Source: an archaeon (GTDB lineage: Archaea > Thermoproteota > Nitrososphaeria > Nitrososphaerales > Gagatemarchaeaceae). From it: a stretch of DNA of 64,000 nt. Positions 1-8,105 of this stretch are shown here, piece by piece. Location of the stretch: contig JAJYWC010000004.1 of assembly GCA_021791695.1 (NCBI GenBank), positions 1-64,000 of the forward strand, written 5' to 3'. The position numbers and the translations under genes are program-made. Numbering within the stretch: the first letter of the stretch is position 1; every line of letters begins with the position of its first letter. The notes beneath the pieces are model-generated. The model was not told where the DNA came from. It worked only from the letters and a program-made list of their open reading frames with translations, and ran no database searches.

Positions 1-673
1 CGAGGTCCATCGGGTCGTCCACCGAAAGGGCGCCGCCTATGAGGTCGTTGTGCCCCCCGATGTACTTCGTGACGCTTTCGAGCGCGAGCCAGGCACCGTC
101 CTCGAGCGGCCTGTAGAGCACGGGCGTTGCGAAGGTGTTGTCCACGACCAGCCTGGCCCCCACCTCCCTGCACCTCTTCGCTATCTTGTGGACGTCGACC
201 ACCCTCAGCAGAGGATTGGTTATCGTCTCCAGCATCACTAGCGAGACGCCCTCGTCCACCTTTTCCAGAAAGTCCTCCGTCTCCGGCCCGGCCAGGGTCG
301 TCTTCACGCCGAACTTGGAGAGGTTCAGCGCGAGGTCCTGGGTCGTGCCGTACGACTCCTTGGTGATGACTAGTTTGTCGCCGGAAGCGAGCGCCGTGAC
401 GTAGACCGCGGCGATCGCGGCCATCCCGCTGCTGAACGCGAGCGCCTCACGGCCGTGCTCGAGCTTCGCCACCACCTTTTCGAAGCCGCGGACTGTCGGG
501 TTCTCCTCGCGAGAGTACTTCTGCTCGAAGCCGCGGTCGCTCTTCCGCGTATCTCCCGTCCTGCGGTCCGGGTGCTCGAATATCGTCGACAGGTAGAGCG
601 GGACCTTGAACGTCCCTGTCTCCACGTCGTAGTACCCGTGACCGTGGACGGCGTCTGTGGAGAGCCTCGCCAA
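1..673 (-). CDS. Cys/Met-metabolism PLP-dependent enzyme (MetB/MetY type), 3' end cut
   Basis: The first ~224 residues are visible; the gene runs off the window. The start is a TTG at 673 (LARLSTDAVHGHG...), typical of trans-sulfuration enzymes. Seen: YSREENPT near the N-terminus, the cofactor-loop motif EALAFSSGMAA, substrate region LETITNPLLRVVD, the PLP-aspartate stretch LVVDNTFATP, and the Schiff-base lysine in SVTKYIGGHND. The family contains cystathionine gamma-synthase/lyase and O-acetylhomoserine sulfhydrylase; the visible part cannot separate them. A TATA-like TATTATTTC at 715-723 (minus) suggests its own promoter. It lies directly downstream of a sulfur-carrier/activator fusion and a JAMM protease, which makes a sulfhydrylase fed by a protein thiocarboxylate attractive (inference). 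Confidence 0.85.
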   Translation of the reverse strand, partial: MARLSTDAVHGHGYYDVETGTFKVPLYLSTIFEHPDRRTGDTRKSDRGFEQKYSREENPTVRGFEKVVAKLEHGREALAFSSGMAAIAAVYVTALASGDKLVITKESYGTTQDLALNLSKFGVKTTLAGPETEDFLEKVDEGVSLVMLETITNPLLRVVDVHKIAKRCREVGARLVVDNTFATPVLYRPLEDGAWLALESVTKYIGGHNDLIGGALSVDDPMDL

Positions 674-747
674 GAGTGAAATTCCGGGCCGCCCTGGGCG
701 TTCATAAGGCTAGCGAAATAATAATTCCTCAAGGAATTCTGGCGCGC

Positions 748-2178
748 TCAGCGGGTCCTTGCGCCGCTGTCGAGCTGCTCCATCCATGCCACTATGCCAC
801 CTTTGAGGTTCTTGGCCTTCTTGAATCCCATGCCGCTCAGCAGGTGGACCGCCTGCGCGCTCCTCTGGCCCGAGTGGCAGTAGACGACGATGTCGTCGGC
901 GGTGTCTAGCTCATTGATCCTCTGAGGGAGCTCCCCGAGAGGTATCAGCCTGGCCCCCTCTATGCGTGCCATCTCGTACTCCGATGGCTCCCTTACGTCG
1001 AGCAGGAAGACGTCATCCCCCGCGTCGATCAGCCGCTTGAGCGCTCCGGCGGTCATCTCCTTCACCTCGTCGCTCTCATCCTTCACCCCGCAGAAGGCCT
1101 CGTAGTCGATGAGCGCCTTCACGGTCGGGTGCTCTCCGCACACGGGGCAGTCGGGGTTCTTCCGGAGCTTGAGCTCCTTGAACTTCATGTCCAGAGCGTC
1201 GAAGAGTAGAAGCCTGCCGATCAGAGGGGTGCCCTTTCCGAGGATCAGGTCGATGGCCTCGGCGGCCTGGATGCTCCCCATTATCCCAGGAAGCACACCG
1301 AGGACCCCTCCCTCGGCACACGAGGGGACGAGACCCGCCGGCGGCGGTTCGGGGTACAGGCACCTGTAGCATGGCCCCTCCTTGGCGTAGAAGACAGACG
1401 CCTGTCCCTCGAACCTGAATATGCTAGCGTAGACGTTCGGCTTACCGAGCAGCACGCACGCATCGTTCACGAGATACCGGGTGGGGAAATTGTCGGTCCC
1501 GTCCATGACGATGTCGTAGTCCTTCAGGATGTCCAGCGCGTTGGACGAGTCAAGCCTGAGCTTGTGCAGCTCTATGCTCACGTTGGGGTTTACCTTCAGC
1601 AGCCTCTCCTTCGCGACCTCGGACTTGCTCCTGCCGACATCCTCCTCGGAGTAGAGTACCTGCCTGTGCAGGTTGCTCTTCTCGATGTCGTCGAAGTCCA
1701 CTATCCCTACCCTGCCGACCCCCGCAGCGACGAGATACATCGCGGAGGGCGTGCCGAGGCCGCCCGCCCCGACGATCAGGACGCTCGAGTTCTTCAGAGC
1801 CTTCTGGCCCTCGAGCCCGACCTCTGGCATTATCAGGTGTCTGCTGTACCTGGCGAACTCGCTGGGGGAGAAGCTCGGGCCCTGGTAATCATGACCCGGT
1901 GCGCCCCCGGCAACAGCGGGCACTATCATAAGGACGTCTCCGTCCTTCAGTGTCGTCTCCTCCCCCTGCAGGTACCTTACGTCCTCCTCGTTCAGGTACA
2001 GGTTGATGAAGTTCCTCAGCCTCCCGTTGTCCGAGTATAGGTAGCTCCTCAGGTCGGGGAAGGCTGTCACCAGCTCCTGCAGGGCGCTCTTGACGTCCTT
2101 GGAGTTCAGCTGGAGTTCGTCCTTATCGTCAGTGTGCTGCCTCAGGGCCGTCGGTATGATTATCTTGACTGACATCAT
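748..2178 (-). CDS. Fusion: MoaD/ThiS sulfur carrier + ThiF/MoeB adenylyltransferase + rhodanese
   Basis: 476 residues with three domains. Residues 1-92 are a beta-grasp carrier (MMSVKIIIPT...) ending in PAVAGG, the diglycine normally at the very C-terminus of MoaD/ThiS/SAMP proteins. A ~12-residue linker leads to a ThiF/MoeB domain (about 105-365): ATP loop VGAGGLG (137-142), DFDDIEKSNLHRQ, zinc cysteines C270/C273 and C344/C347, and the PSCAEGG cysteine C287. Residues 375-476 are a rhodanese with active-site VVYCHSGQRS (C434). The reaction would be adenylation and thiocarboxylation of the diglycine, with rhodanese relaying sulfur. The start ATGATG (2178 or 2175) overlaps the JAMM stop as ATGA, so the two genes look translationally coupled. 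Internal placement of the carrier GG is the odd feature. Confidence 0.9.
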   Translation of the reverse strand: MMSVKIIIPTALRQHTDDKDELQLNSKDVKSALQELVTAFPDLRSYLYSDNGRLRNFINLYLNEEDVRYLQGEETTLKDGDVLMIVPAVAGGAPGHDYQGPSFSPSEFARYSRHLIMPEVGLEGQKALKNSSVLIVGAGGLGTPSAMYLVAAGVGRVGIVDFDDIEKSNLHRQVLYSEEDVGRSKSEVAKERLLKVNPNVSIELHKLRLDSSNALDILKDYDIVMDGTDNFPTRYLVNDACVLLGKPNVYASIFRFEGQASVFYAKEGPCYRCLYPEPPPAGLVPSCAEGGVLGVLPGIMGSIQAAEAIDLILGKGTPLIGRLLLFDALDMKFKELKLRKNPDCPVCGEHPTVKALIDYEAFCGVKDESDEVKEMTAGALKRLIDAGDDVFLLDVREPSEYEMARIEGARLIPLGELPQRINELDTADDIVVYCHSGQRSAQAVHLLSGMGFKKAKNLKGGIVAWMEQLDSGARTR

Positions 2179-2594
2179 CCCACCACCACCTGTATCTCTT
2201 CTTCCACAGCCGCCCTGTGGTCGTCCGAGGGCAGCCACGCCCTGGTATCGCCGGCCCGTCCCTTGGGGACCGAGGTCACCACGTACGAGTACCAAGTGAA
2301 GGAATGGTCAAGGTCGAACCGAGACAGCGTGGCCGGGTAGTCGGGGTGCGAGTGATAGATGGCCGCGATCCTAAGCCCTCTGGCGGCCACGGACCGGTCC
2401 GCCCTGAACAGCTCAAGCGGGTCGATATCGTATCTGTCGTGCCTCGGACCAGAGAAGACGTTCCTCATCTTCACCGACTCCAGGATCTCCTTCTTCCCGT
2501 CCGCGACGAGGAGACCGCAGCACTCCTCCGGATAGGTCGCCTCTGCGTGGGCTCGCATCTCGTCAAACGCTTTCTTTGCAATCCGGATTGTCAT
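2175..2594 (-). CDS. JAMM/MPN+ zinc metalloprotease (desampylase/HcyD-like)
   Basis: 139 residues, the usual size of a minimal prokaryotic JAMM domain. The complete signature is present: catalytic Glu in YPEECCGLLV (E23/E24) and HSHPDYPATLSRFD, i.e. H81-S-H83-x7-S91-x2-D94. Family members (archaeal JAMM1, Mec+, HcyD) cleave after the diglycine of ubiquitin-like or sulfur-carrier proteins. The start ATG at 2594 follows a purine-rich GAAAAGAG. It is first in the operon and overlaps the carrier-activator fusion by 4 nt, so its natural substrate is probably that protein: cutting after the internal GG, or removing amino acids loaded on the carrier (inference). Confidence 0.92.
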   Translation of the reverse strand: MTIRIAKKAFDEMRAHAEATYPEECCGLLVADGKKEILESVKMRNVFSGPRHDRYDIDPLELFRADRSVAARGLRIAAIYHSHPDYPATLSRFDLDHSFTWYSYVVTSVPKGRAGDTRAWLPSDDHRAAVEEEIQVVVG

Positions 2595-2739
2595 CTCTTT
2601 TCACGAGCGGATTCTCGGAGGTGGGACAAGGGAGCAGCGACCTGTTCATAAGCTTGACGAAAGTAATATTCGTGGAGGAATCGGCCCCCGCGCGAGACGC
2701 GCGCAGGTTAATAGCTGGCGCCGTCTCCGCGTTCGAGGG

Positions 2740-3303
2740 ATGGTATCGGTGCCGTTCGCGCTCACCGGGACGCCCGGGACTGGCAAGAAGACGGTCGCGC
2801 CCCTCCTCGCCCACGCACTCGGTCTTAGGCTTCTCGCGCTCAACGACCTCGCCGGGAGGGAGCACGCGGTTGACACGAAGAAGCTCAGGGCCAGGATGCT
2901 AAGGGAGGATCTCTCCGGGACGCTCCTGACCGGTCACCTGCTCCCCGAAGTGCTCCGGAGGGGTGAGGCCGGGTTCGTCGCCGTGCTAAGGTGCGAGCCG
3001 TCCAGACTCAAGAAGAGGCTCCAGGCGAGGGGCTATACCGGGGAGAAGGTGGTCGCCAACGTGGAGGCGGAGCTAATCGGGGTCGTGCTCGACGCTGCGC
3101 TCAGGGCCTTCGGCGAGACAGCGGTCCGCGAGTACGACGGCACGAGCGCCACTCCCGTCTCGCTCGCGAAAAGGATCGCGCACGACTACGGGAGACGCGT
3201 CGTTCACACGGGAACATGGACCGACTGGACGCTCCGCTACGACTCTTCGACCAGGCTGAGGTCCCTTCTCTCGACCCCGAGGACCGAGCCTGCGTCGACC
3301 TGA
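2740..3303 (+). CDS. AK6/Fap7-type adenylate kinase-like NTPase
   Basis: 187 residues. The P-loop GTPGTGKKT is at the N-terminus, then LNDLA in the AMP-binding part, TGHLLPE, and the AK6 lid region RLKKRLQARGYTGEKVVANVEAEL, a strong family hallmark. AK6/Fap7 proteins act in small-subunit rRNA maturation as dual adenylate kinase/ATPase. The lysine after the P-loop (GKK instead of GKS/T) is slightly unusual. A TATA-like GGTTAATAGC lies about 30 nt before the ATG. The last 67 nt overlap the convergent HerA-like gene; the conserved part ends before the overlap, so the tail may be an extension. Confidence 0.85.
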   Translation: MVSVPFALTGTPGTGKKTVAPLLAHALGLRLLALNDLAGREHAVDTKKLRARMLREDLSGTLLTGHLLPEVLRRGEAGFVAVLRCEPSRLKKRLQARGYTGEKVVANVEAELIGVVLDAALRAFGETAVREYDGTSATPVSLAKRIAHDYGRRVVHTGTWTDWTLRYDSSTRLRSLLSTPRTEPAST

Positions 3304-4997
3304 ACGAGCACGGGCTGCTGCAGCCTCGTCAGGCTGAGCACCGCCTCGCCCACCCCCAGGTTCGCGACGTGCGCGACCTGTTCTTTGTTCAGGTTCAGCG
3401 CCTCACCTATCAGCTTCAGGTCCTCCGCCCATGACACGCGGTGGACTATCCTCACCCCTGAGTTCTTTATCACCTCGGGCGCCACCTGGGTCGGAAACTG
3501 AGCCACGAACACGATGGCTTCTCCGAACTTCCTGAGCTCGGAGATCATCCTCTCGCCGACGCTCGGCGGGTCCTCCTCCCGCCTCACAGGGGCTATATTC
3601 CTCGCCTCCTCGACCAACAGCAGGTGCTCCATCTTGCCCTTCCTGCTCACCCTGTACTCGTAGACCATCTTCAGGAGTATGTCGACGAAGACGGTCCGCG
3701 TCTGGATGTCTCGGATGTGGCCCAGCTCGACCGAGAGCACCTTGTCGAGGAGCTCGTCCACGGTGTGGCTCGAGGGCCCATTCAGCGCCCTCCCTACCTG
3801 CCCCTCCGTGAGCGGGACCAGCCTTCGCAGCAGAGCGACCTTCGTCTCGTTGTCGTAAGCTGACTTCAGGGGCCACGACTCGATAACTTTGACCAGGGAG
3901 GACAGGGTGGGTACCTGAGTCTCGGTCGCCTCCCCCAGGCATCTCTGCAGCGTGTTCCTGAACATGTACGCCTGCGGGTGCGTGAAGTGATAGATGTCCG
4001 AGAAGATGTCGGTGATCATGGCGATGTGCTCTATGGGGTCGGAGGTCGCGGTCATGTCCAGTGGGTTGACAGTGAACTGGTCCTTTCCCGGGGCCAGGAC
4101 CTGACCGCCCACCGAGCGCACGAGGTCCCCGTGTTCGTTGTGCCAGTCGAGCACCATCACCGGAAGGCCCATCGCCGCGACCTGCCGTACCAGCACAGAA
4201 GCCGTCGTCGACTTGCCGGCGCCGGTCATCCCGATTATGGTGGCGTGCCTCTTGAGGTCGTCGAGCTGAAGCCTGAAGTCGTGCGAGGTACCCGTCCTGG
4301 TCCTCACCCTCCCCACCAGGATGCCACCGGTCCCCGACTCGGCTGAGTTTGGCACGTAGAAGTCAGGGGCGTTGCCGGCGCTCTGCACCATAGGGCTGCG
4401 CCTGTCGAACGAGTGGAGCCTGCTTATCGTGGAGGCATCGGCGACCTGCGTGAGCTTGGTCTCCATGGGCATGAGCAGGCTCTGGGCGAAGTCCTTCAGC
4501 TCGTTCCGGGTGAGCCTCCTAACCGATGAGTTGGGGACTCCCACCGCGAGCGTGGCCGCGAGGACGCTCGCGTTCTGTTCTAGGACGGGCATGGAGGCCT
4601 GCGCCTCCTTCGCCTTCACATCGAGCCACGTCCCGACCACGAGGTCGAACTCGAAGACCTGATTCTCCTCCTCTCCCTTCTCGTCCGGCTTGACCAGGAC
4701 CAGGTAGATGAACGGGACCCTGGACCGGTGGAGCCCGTCGAAGAGGCCCTTCATCCGCTGCTGCTGCAGCGTTATCCTCACCGCCGTCGAATAGTCGAGC
4801 TTCGAGTCGTCGACGTCCTCCCCCAGTCCCACCCTGAGCAGCGAGAGCAGCCGGGCGCTGTCGCCCTTGAAGACCGTGAGGTACCGTCCCTCGACTATCC
4901 CGACCGAGTCGATCCTGAGAGGGACGGCGCTGCGCAGCTTCCACTTCAGCCTGGAGAAGACGCCGCCGGTCTCTGGCTCCGACCCCACCGTGGTCAC
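3237..4997 (-). CDS. HerA/VirB4-like (DUF87) ATPase of the pilus locus
   Basis: 586 residues from a GTG at 4997 that overlaps the stop of the upstream pilin (GTGA). Reading further upstream in frame only shadows that pilin. A N-terminal ~250-residue domain of unknown role precedes the ATPase core: Walker A GMTGAGKSTTA (about 256-266), DWHNEHGD, Walker B LLLVEEARN, and a C-terminal arginine-containing strand IVHRVSWAEDLKLI. HerA/FtsK-type ATPases translocate DNA or drive secretion. There is no NurA nuclease next door and the gene is coupled to pilin and Tad genes, so a pilus or secretion role is more likely than end resection (inference). It overlaps the AK6 gene tail-to-tail by 67 nt. Confidence 0.85.
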   Translation of the reverse strand: MTTVGSEPETGGVFSRLKWKLRSAVPLRIDSVGIVEGRYLTVFKGDSARLLSLLRVGLGEDVDDSKLDYSTAVRITLQQQRMKGLFDGLHRSRVPFIYLVLVKPDEKGEEENQVFEFDLVVGTWLDVKAKEAQASMPVLEQNASVLAATLAVGVPNSSVRRLTRNELKDFAQSLLMPMETKLTQVADASTISRLHSFDRRSPMVQSAGNAPDFYVPNSAESGTGGILVGRVRTRTGTSHDFRLQLDDLKRHATIIGMTGAGKSTTASVLVRQVAAMGLPVMVLDWHNEHGDLVRSVGGQVLAPGKDQFTVNPLDMTATSDPIEHIAMITDIFSDIYHFTHPQAYMFRNTLQRCLGEATETQVPTLSSLVKVIESWPLKSAYDNETKVALLRRLVPLTEGQVGRALNGPSSHTVDELLDKVLSVELGHIRDIQTRTVFVDILLKMVYEYRVSRKGKMEHLLLVEEARNIAPVRREEDPPSVGERMISELRKFGEAIVFVAQFPTQVAPEVIKNSGVRIVHRVSWAEDLKLIGEALNLNKEQVAHVANLGVGEAVLSLTRLQQPVLVQVDAGSVLGVERRDLSLVEES

Positions 4998-5209
4998 CAG
5001 TGGAACGCGGAGTTGAACAGGCTGTTCAGCGTTGACGAGATGGATGTCCAGATGCCCGAGGTGAAAGTCCCTGCCTGTTTCAGTATCGAGTCGATGCCCC
5101 CGACAAGGAGAGAGAGGGCCACCAGTGCGACCGACAGGAGCAGGGCCTCTTCGATCAGCTGCGCCGCCCTTCTGTCTCTGTTGAGTCTCCTGAATATCTT
5201 CTCGATCAT
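4994..5209 (-). CDS. Flp/type IV pilin-like protein
   Basis: 71 residues. A basic start MIEKIFRRLNRDRRAAQLIEE precedes a single hydrophobic helix (ALLLSVALVALSLLVGGI), then a short polar tail rich in Ser/Thr. The R-A-A-Q-L-I-E-E junction resembles the class III signal peptide/Flp prepilin cleavage region, in which Glu sits five residues into the mature helix. It lies between tadC and a HerA-like ATPase, with its stop overlapping the ATPase start. A TATA box sits ~23 nt upstream of the ATG, so the mRNA is probably leaderless. This is the likely structural (major) pilin of the minus-strand operon. Confidence 0.75.
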   Translation of the reverse strand: MIEKIFRRLNRDRRAAQLIEEALLLSVALVALSLLVGGIDSILKQAGTFTSGIWTSISSTLNSLFNSAFHW

Positions 5210-5227
5210 CGCGATACATGCGCTTAT

Positions 5228-5236
5228 GATATTTAA
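5228..5236 (-). promoter_or_regulatory. TATA box for the pilin/HerA unit
   Basis: TTAAATATC on the minus strand, centred about 23 nt before the pilin ATG at 5209, as expected for a leaderless archaeal transcript. It suggests pilin and HerA-like ATPase can be expressed separately from the upstream tad genes. Confidence 0.5.
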
Positions 5237-5248
5237 CGACCCATCCGC

Positions 5249-5866
5249 TCAGACAGGAGCCACTAGCGGCGCGAAGAGATAGACGGTCAGGGCGAAGGCG
5301 GCCGTCGCGACGGCGAGGTTCAGCACCGCCCTCATCGGCGAGAAGAACAGGCCGAGGAAGAAGGAGCTCGGTATAACGAAGAGTATCCCCAGATACTGGA
5401 CCGATGGCGGAGGGGGGACCTGCTGCGTCAGGGCGAGCTGGAACGACGAAAGGACTGGCGCCAGCGAGGCAACCATCGCCGTCACTCCTCCGACCACCGC
5501 CGAGACCATGAGGCTCCTCGTCTCCATTATGCGCCTGTCGACCAGTCTCTCCTGCTCCGCCCTGACCCAGCGCTCGAAGAGGGCTGAGAGCTTCTCGGCC
5601 CTTCTGCTCGCCTCCGGTGCATCAAGCTTCGCCTGCTCCACCAGGAAGGAGAGGAGCTCGTCGCCGTGGCCCTTCGCTCCCGTCATCAGCCTCGTCGATT
5701 CCTCGACAGACCTCCCCAGCAGGATGGACCGGACCGCCTCCCTCTCGCGCCAGGCCGGGCTGTCCCTGAACGTCTCCACTATGGAAGCGGCCATCCCTTT
5801 TCCCCGGGCAGAGAGCCTCATGACCTGGCGGAGCCTGTCCATCCTCCGTAGCTCCGCGGACTTCAC
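5249..5866 (-). CDS. TadC-like pilus platform membrane protein (T2SSF domain)
   Basis: 205 residues starting with GTG at 5866, overlapping the preceding stop as GTGA. A cytoplasmic helical N-terminal part (FRDSPAWREREAVRSILLGRSVEESTRL is the typical four-helix T2SSF region) is followed by three hydrophobic segments (VSAVVGGVTAMVASLAPVL, YLGILFVIPSSFFLGLFF, VLNLAVATAAFALTVYLF). T2SSF proteins form the inner-membrane platform on which the secretion ATPase acts. Archaeal ArlJ/PilC-type proteins usually carry two such domains in one chain; here they are two separate genes, as in Tad systems. Confidence 0.8.
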   Translation of the reverse strand: MKSAELRRMDRLRQVMRLSARGKGMAASIVETFRDSPAWREREAVRSILLGRSVEESTRLMTGAKGHGDELLSFLVEQAKLDAPEASRRAEKLSALFERWVRAEQERLVDRRIMETRSLMVSAVVGGVTAMVASLAPVLSSFQLALTQQVPPPPSVQYLGILFVIPSSFFLGLFFSPMRAVLNLAVATAAFALTVYLFAPLVAPV

Positions 5867-6561
5867 GAGGACAGCCTCCTACGCTCAACCGAGGAGAAGG
5901 AGAGCGCGAGGTCGAGCACGACGCACTCCACGAAGGCCAGGCTCGCCATCGACACCGGGTCGTCGTGGTGTCCGATCGCAGCCACCAGCATCAGCATTAT
6001 GGGCAAGAAGAACGACACGGTCAGGAACACCGGGAACTTGGTCTCCTCCGACGAGGCCGAGGCTCTTACCATCCCTTCAAGCTCCTCCCCTCCGTCGTAC
6101 AGTCCGTCCCATTGCGCCCTCTCTACCGCAGAGACGATTCTCGAGACCGAGTCCGTGCCGACCGCACCGCCATCGTTCAGCGCGGTCTTGGCGTCGAAAC
6201 CCCGGAGGGTCGACCTCTTCGCGCGCTCCAGCAGGGCGGCTAATCTCTGCTCCTCGGAGCGCAGCATAAGGATGGTCTTCGACCGCGAGCCCGTGCTCTG
6301 CAGGTAGACTGCGACCGCCGCGGCGAGCGCCGGCGCTTCCCTAGCCTGGACGACGGCTGACCGGTCCAGGGACCTCTTGGGAGAGCCTGCTACGAGGTAC
6401 GCGGCCATGGCGCCGACCGCGGCAGCGAGGAGTACTGCTGTGTCCCCAAGGATGAAGAACGTCGCCGCGAAGATGCAGACGCCCGCGATCGCGCCCGCGA
6501 GCGCCGATAGGGCCGCCATCCTCCTCCGGGCGAGCCCGCAGGTGTCCCAGGCGGAGATCAA
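5863..6561 (-). CDS. TadB-like pilus platform membrane protein (T2SSF domain)
   Basis: 232 residues. The start is best placed at TTG 6561, which overlaps the ATPase stop as TTGA; in-frame codons further upstream only shadow the ATPase. Order: two N-terminal hydrophobic segments (AALSALAGAIAGVCIFAATFF, AVLLAAAVGAMAAYLVAG), a cytoplasmic helical region (SVSRIVSAVERAQWDGLYDGGEELEGMV), then two C-terminal segments (FPVFLTVSFFLPIMLMLVAAIG, LAFVECVVLDLALSF). It overlaps the TadC-like gene by 4 nt, so the two half-size platform proteins are coupled and probably dimerise. Confidence 0.8.
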   Translation of the reverse strand: MISAWDTCGLARRRMAALSALAGAIAGVCIFAATFFILGDTAVLLAAAVGAMAAYLVAGSPKRSLDRSAVVQAREAPALAAAVAVYLQSTGSRSKTILMLRSEEQRLAALLERAKRSTLRGFDAKTALNDGGAVGTDSVSRIVSAVERAQWDGLYDGGEELEGMVRASASSEETKFPVFLTVSFFLPIMLMLVAAIGHHDDPVSMASLAFVECVVLDLALSFSSVERRRLSS

Positions 6562-8015
6562 GGTAGCCTCGCGCCCGTATTCTGCGCATCGAACGAATAC
6601 TGTAGCAGCTCGAGCTTCTCCAGGAACGTCTGAGGAGCCACCGAGGCTCCCCGTATCTGGAGCCTCTCCCACGCGACGACCCTCTGCAGGACTCCGTTCT
6701 TTCCCACTGCGTAGGCCTCTCGGAGACGCGGCTCGCCGTCTTCCTCGACCACCAGCGAGATGGCCTGGACGCGGCGCCGCGACTCCAGTCTGTCGGGTCT
6801 GCTCATCTGCACGATGATGTCGAGGTCGAGCAGGCTGGTCCTGGAGATGCCGTGCATCTCCCGCCATCTCCTGACCGCCTGCGTGGAAGACGAGGCGTGG
6901 AACGTCTGCAACCCCCTCACGCCTGCGGTCAGCGCGTGGAAGAACGCGCGGCTGTGCTCCTCTGACTGAATCTCGCCGAGGATGACGAGGTCGGGCGACC
7001 TATGGAGTATCTTCGTGATCTCCTCGGACTTGGTCCTGGAACTCTCAGCACCCCTTTCGAACGGGTCGACACGGAGCTTCATCTGGTGATAGCCCCTCGC
7101 TAGGAGGTCCTTGGTCTCAACCGCATCCTCCACGTACACCCTGCGCAGCCTGGGGTCCAGGGCTTCGTCCAGAGCGTTCAGCAGCGTCGTCTTTCCGGTC
7201 CCCGTCTCCCCGACTATCGTGACGTTCAAACCCATTTCCAGCCCAGAGAGCAGGAATGCGGCGCTCTCCGAGGTGAGCACCCCCATCCGCACGAGGTCGA
7301 GCAGAGTCAGGTCGTTCGAGGTGAGCTTCCGGACGTCGAGCGAGAACGAGTTGACAGCGAGGGGCGCCAGATCGAGCGAAATGCGGAGCCTGCGGCCGAA
7401 GATGTCGAACTCGTTCTTGAGCGAGGGGTTCGAAAAATCCATCGTGTACCCCTTGAACGTGTCGAGGTGGGTCTCGACCGCCCTCCTCTCGCGTTCGGTC
7501 AGGGTGATGGATGTCTCGCACCTCCCATACCTGACATGGTCGAGGTACACTGCCGTGTTCGCCGCATCCACGTAGAACTCCGTCACGGAGTCGTCGAGGG
7601 AGAGCGCGTAGATGGTTGGGATGCCAACGGCCTCGAAGGCCGCCAAGCGCGACAGGGCCCGCACCCGCTCCGCGTCGCGCAGCGGCGCCAGCCTGGACAC
7701 CCCCGACTGGCTGAGGACCTCGATGAGGCGCGTGAATGTCAGAGGGACGACCGAGGAGACCCTGAACGAGGCGGTCATCTCGAAGACTGCGTCGCGAAGC
7801 AGCGTCACCTCGGACGTGCTCAAGTCTGGGAGGACCTGATAGCTGGTTATCTCCCCGTCCCTCCTGATACTGTACCTGAACGGCGGGACGCCATAGGACT
7901 CCACCTCTGCACCCTCGGCCCCCTGGAGCAGTTCGAGCATTAGTGGCTCTGCCCCCCGCACAGCCGCCTTCTTCCTCGCCAGTCTGTGTAGCGTCCTTGT
8001 GATGGGTCCTTCCAA
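6558..8015 (-). CDS. TadA/VirB11-family secretion ATPase
   Basis: 485 residues with all hallmarks of the type II/IV secretion ATPase superfamily: N-terminal domain to ~250, Walker A VGETGTGKTT (268-277), Asp box VEDAVE (295-300), Walker B PDLVILGEIQ, and His box TFHASS. It powers pilus assembly at the cytoplasmic membrane face. The start is a TTG at 8015 with TATA-like TTTTCTATCC about 25 nt upstream, compatible with a leaderless transcript. It heads the minus-strand pilus operon and is divergent from the minor-pilin chain. No prepilin peptidase is encoded nearby. Confidence 0.92.
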   Translation of the reverse strand: MEGPITRTLHRLARKKAAVRGAEPLMLELLQGAEGAEVESYGVPPFRYSIRRDGEITSYQVLPDLSTSEVTLLRDAVFEMTASFRVSSVVPLTFTRLIEVLSQSGVSRLAPLRDAERVRALSRLAAFEAVGIPTIYALSLDDSVTEFYVDAANTAVYLDHVRYGRCETSITLTERERRAVETHLDTFKGYTMDFSNPSLKNEFDIFGRRLRISLDLAPLAVNSFSLDVRKLTSNDLTLLDLVRMGVLTSESAAFLLSGLEMGLNVTIVGETGTGKTTLLNALDEALDPRLRRVYVEDAVETKDLLARGYHQMKLRVDPFERGAESSRTKSEEITKILHRSPDLVILGEIQSEEHSRAFFHALTAGVRGLQTFHASSSTQAVRRWREMHGISRTSLLDLDIIVQMSRPDRLESRRRVQAISLVVEEDGEPRLREAYAVGKNGVLQRVVAWERLQIRGASVAPQTFLEKLELLQYSFDAQNTGARLP

Positions 8016-8060
8016 CAGAGACGGATGTTTCCCGGATAGAAAACCACCACTGGTTGCCGC

Positions 8061-8085
8061 TTAAATCACATCTCGGCGTTTATAC
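8061..8085 (+). promoter_or_regulatory. Promoter region of the pilin-like gene chain
   Basis: Two TATA-like boxes lie here: TTAAATCA at 8061 and TTTATACC at 8079. The second is ~25 nt before the ATG at 8106 and the first ~30 nt before a TTG at 8094, so the first pilin-like gene is leaderless from one of these starts. Confidence 0.45.
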
Positions 8086-8105
8086 CGAAAAACTTGGTCG
8101 AGCTG

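Noticed and set aside
1564-2040. 158-codon plus-strand frame inside the MoaD-ThiF-rhodanese gene
   Set aside because: It mirrors a well-conserved enzyme on the other strand; high G+C makes long antisense frames common. Same reasoning for 12705-13247 inside hppA and 9588-9842 inside the pilin-like gene.
3237-5219. Longer HerA-like protein starting at 5219
   Set aside because: Residues before 4997 only shadow the pilin gene in another frame; the GTG overlapping the pilin stop is the natural start.
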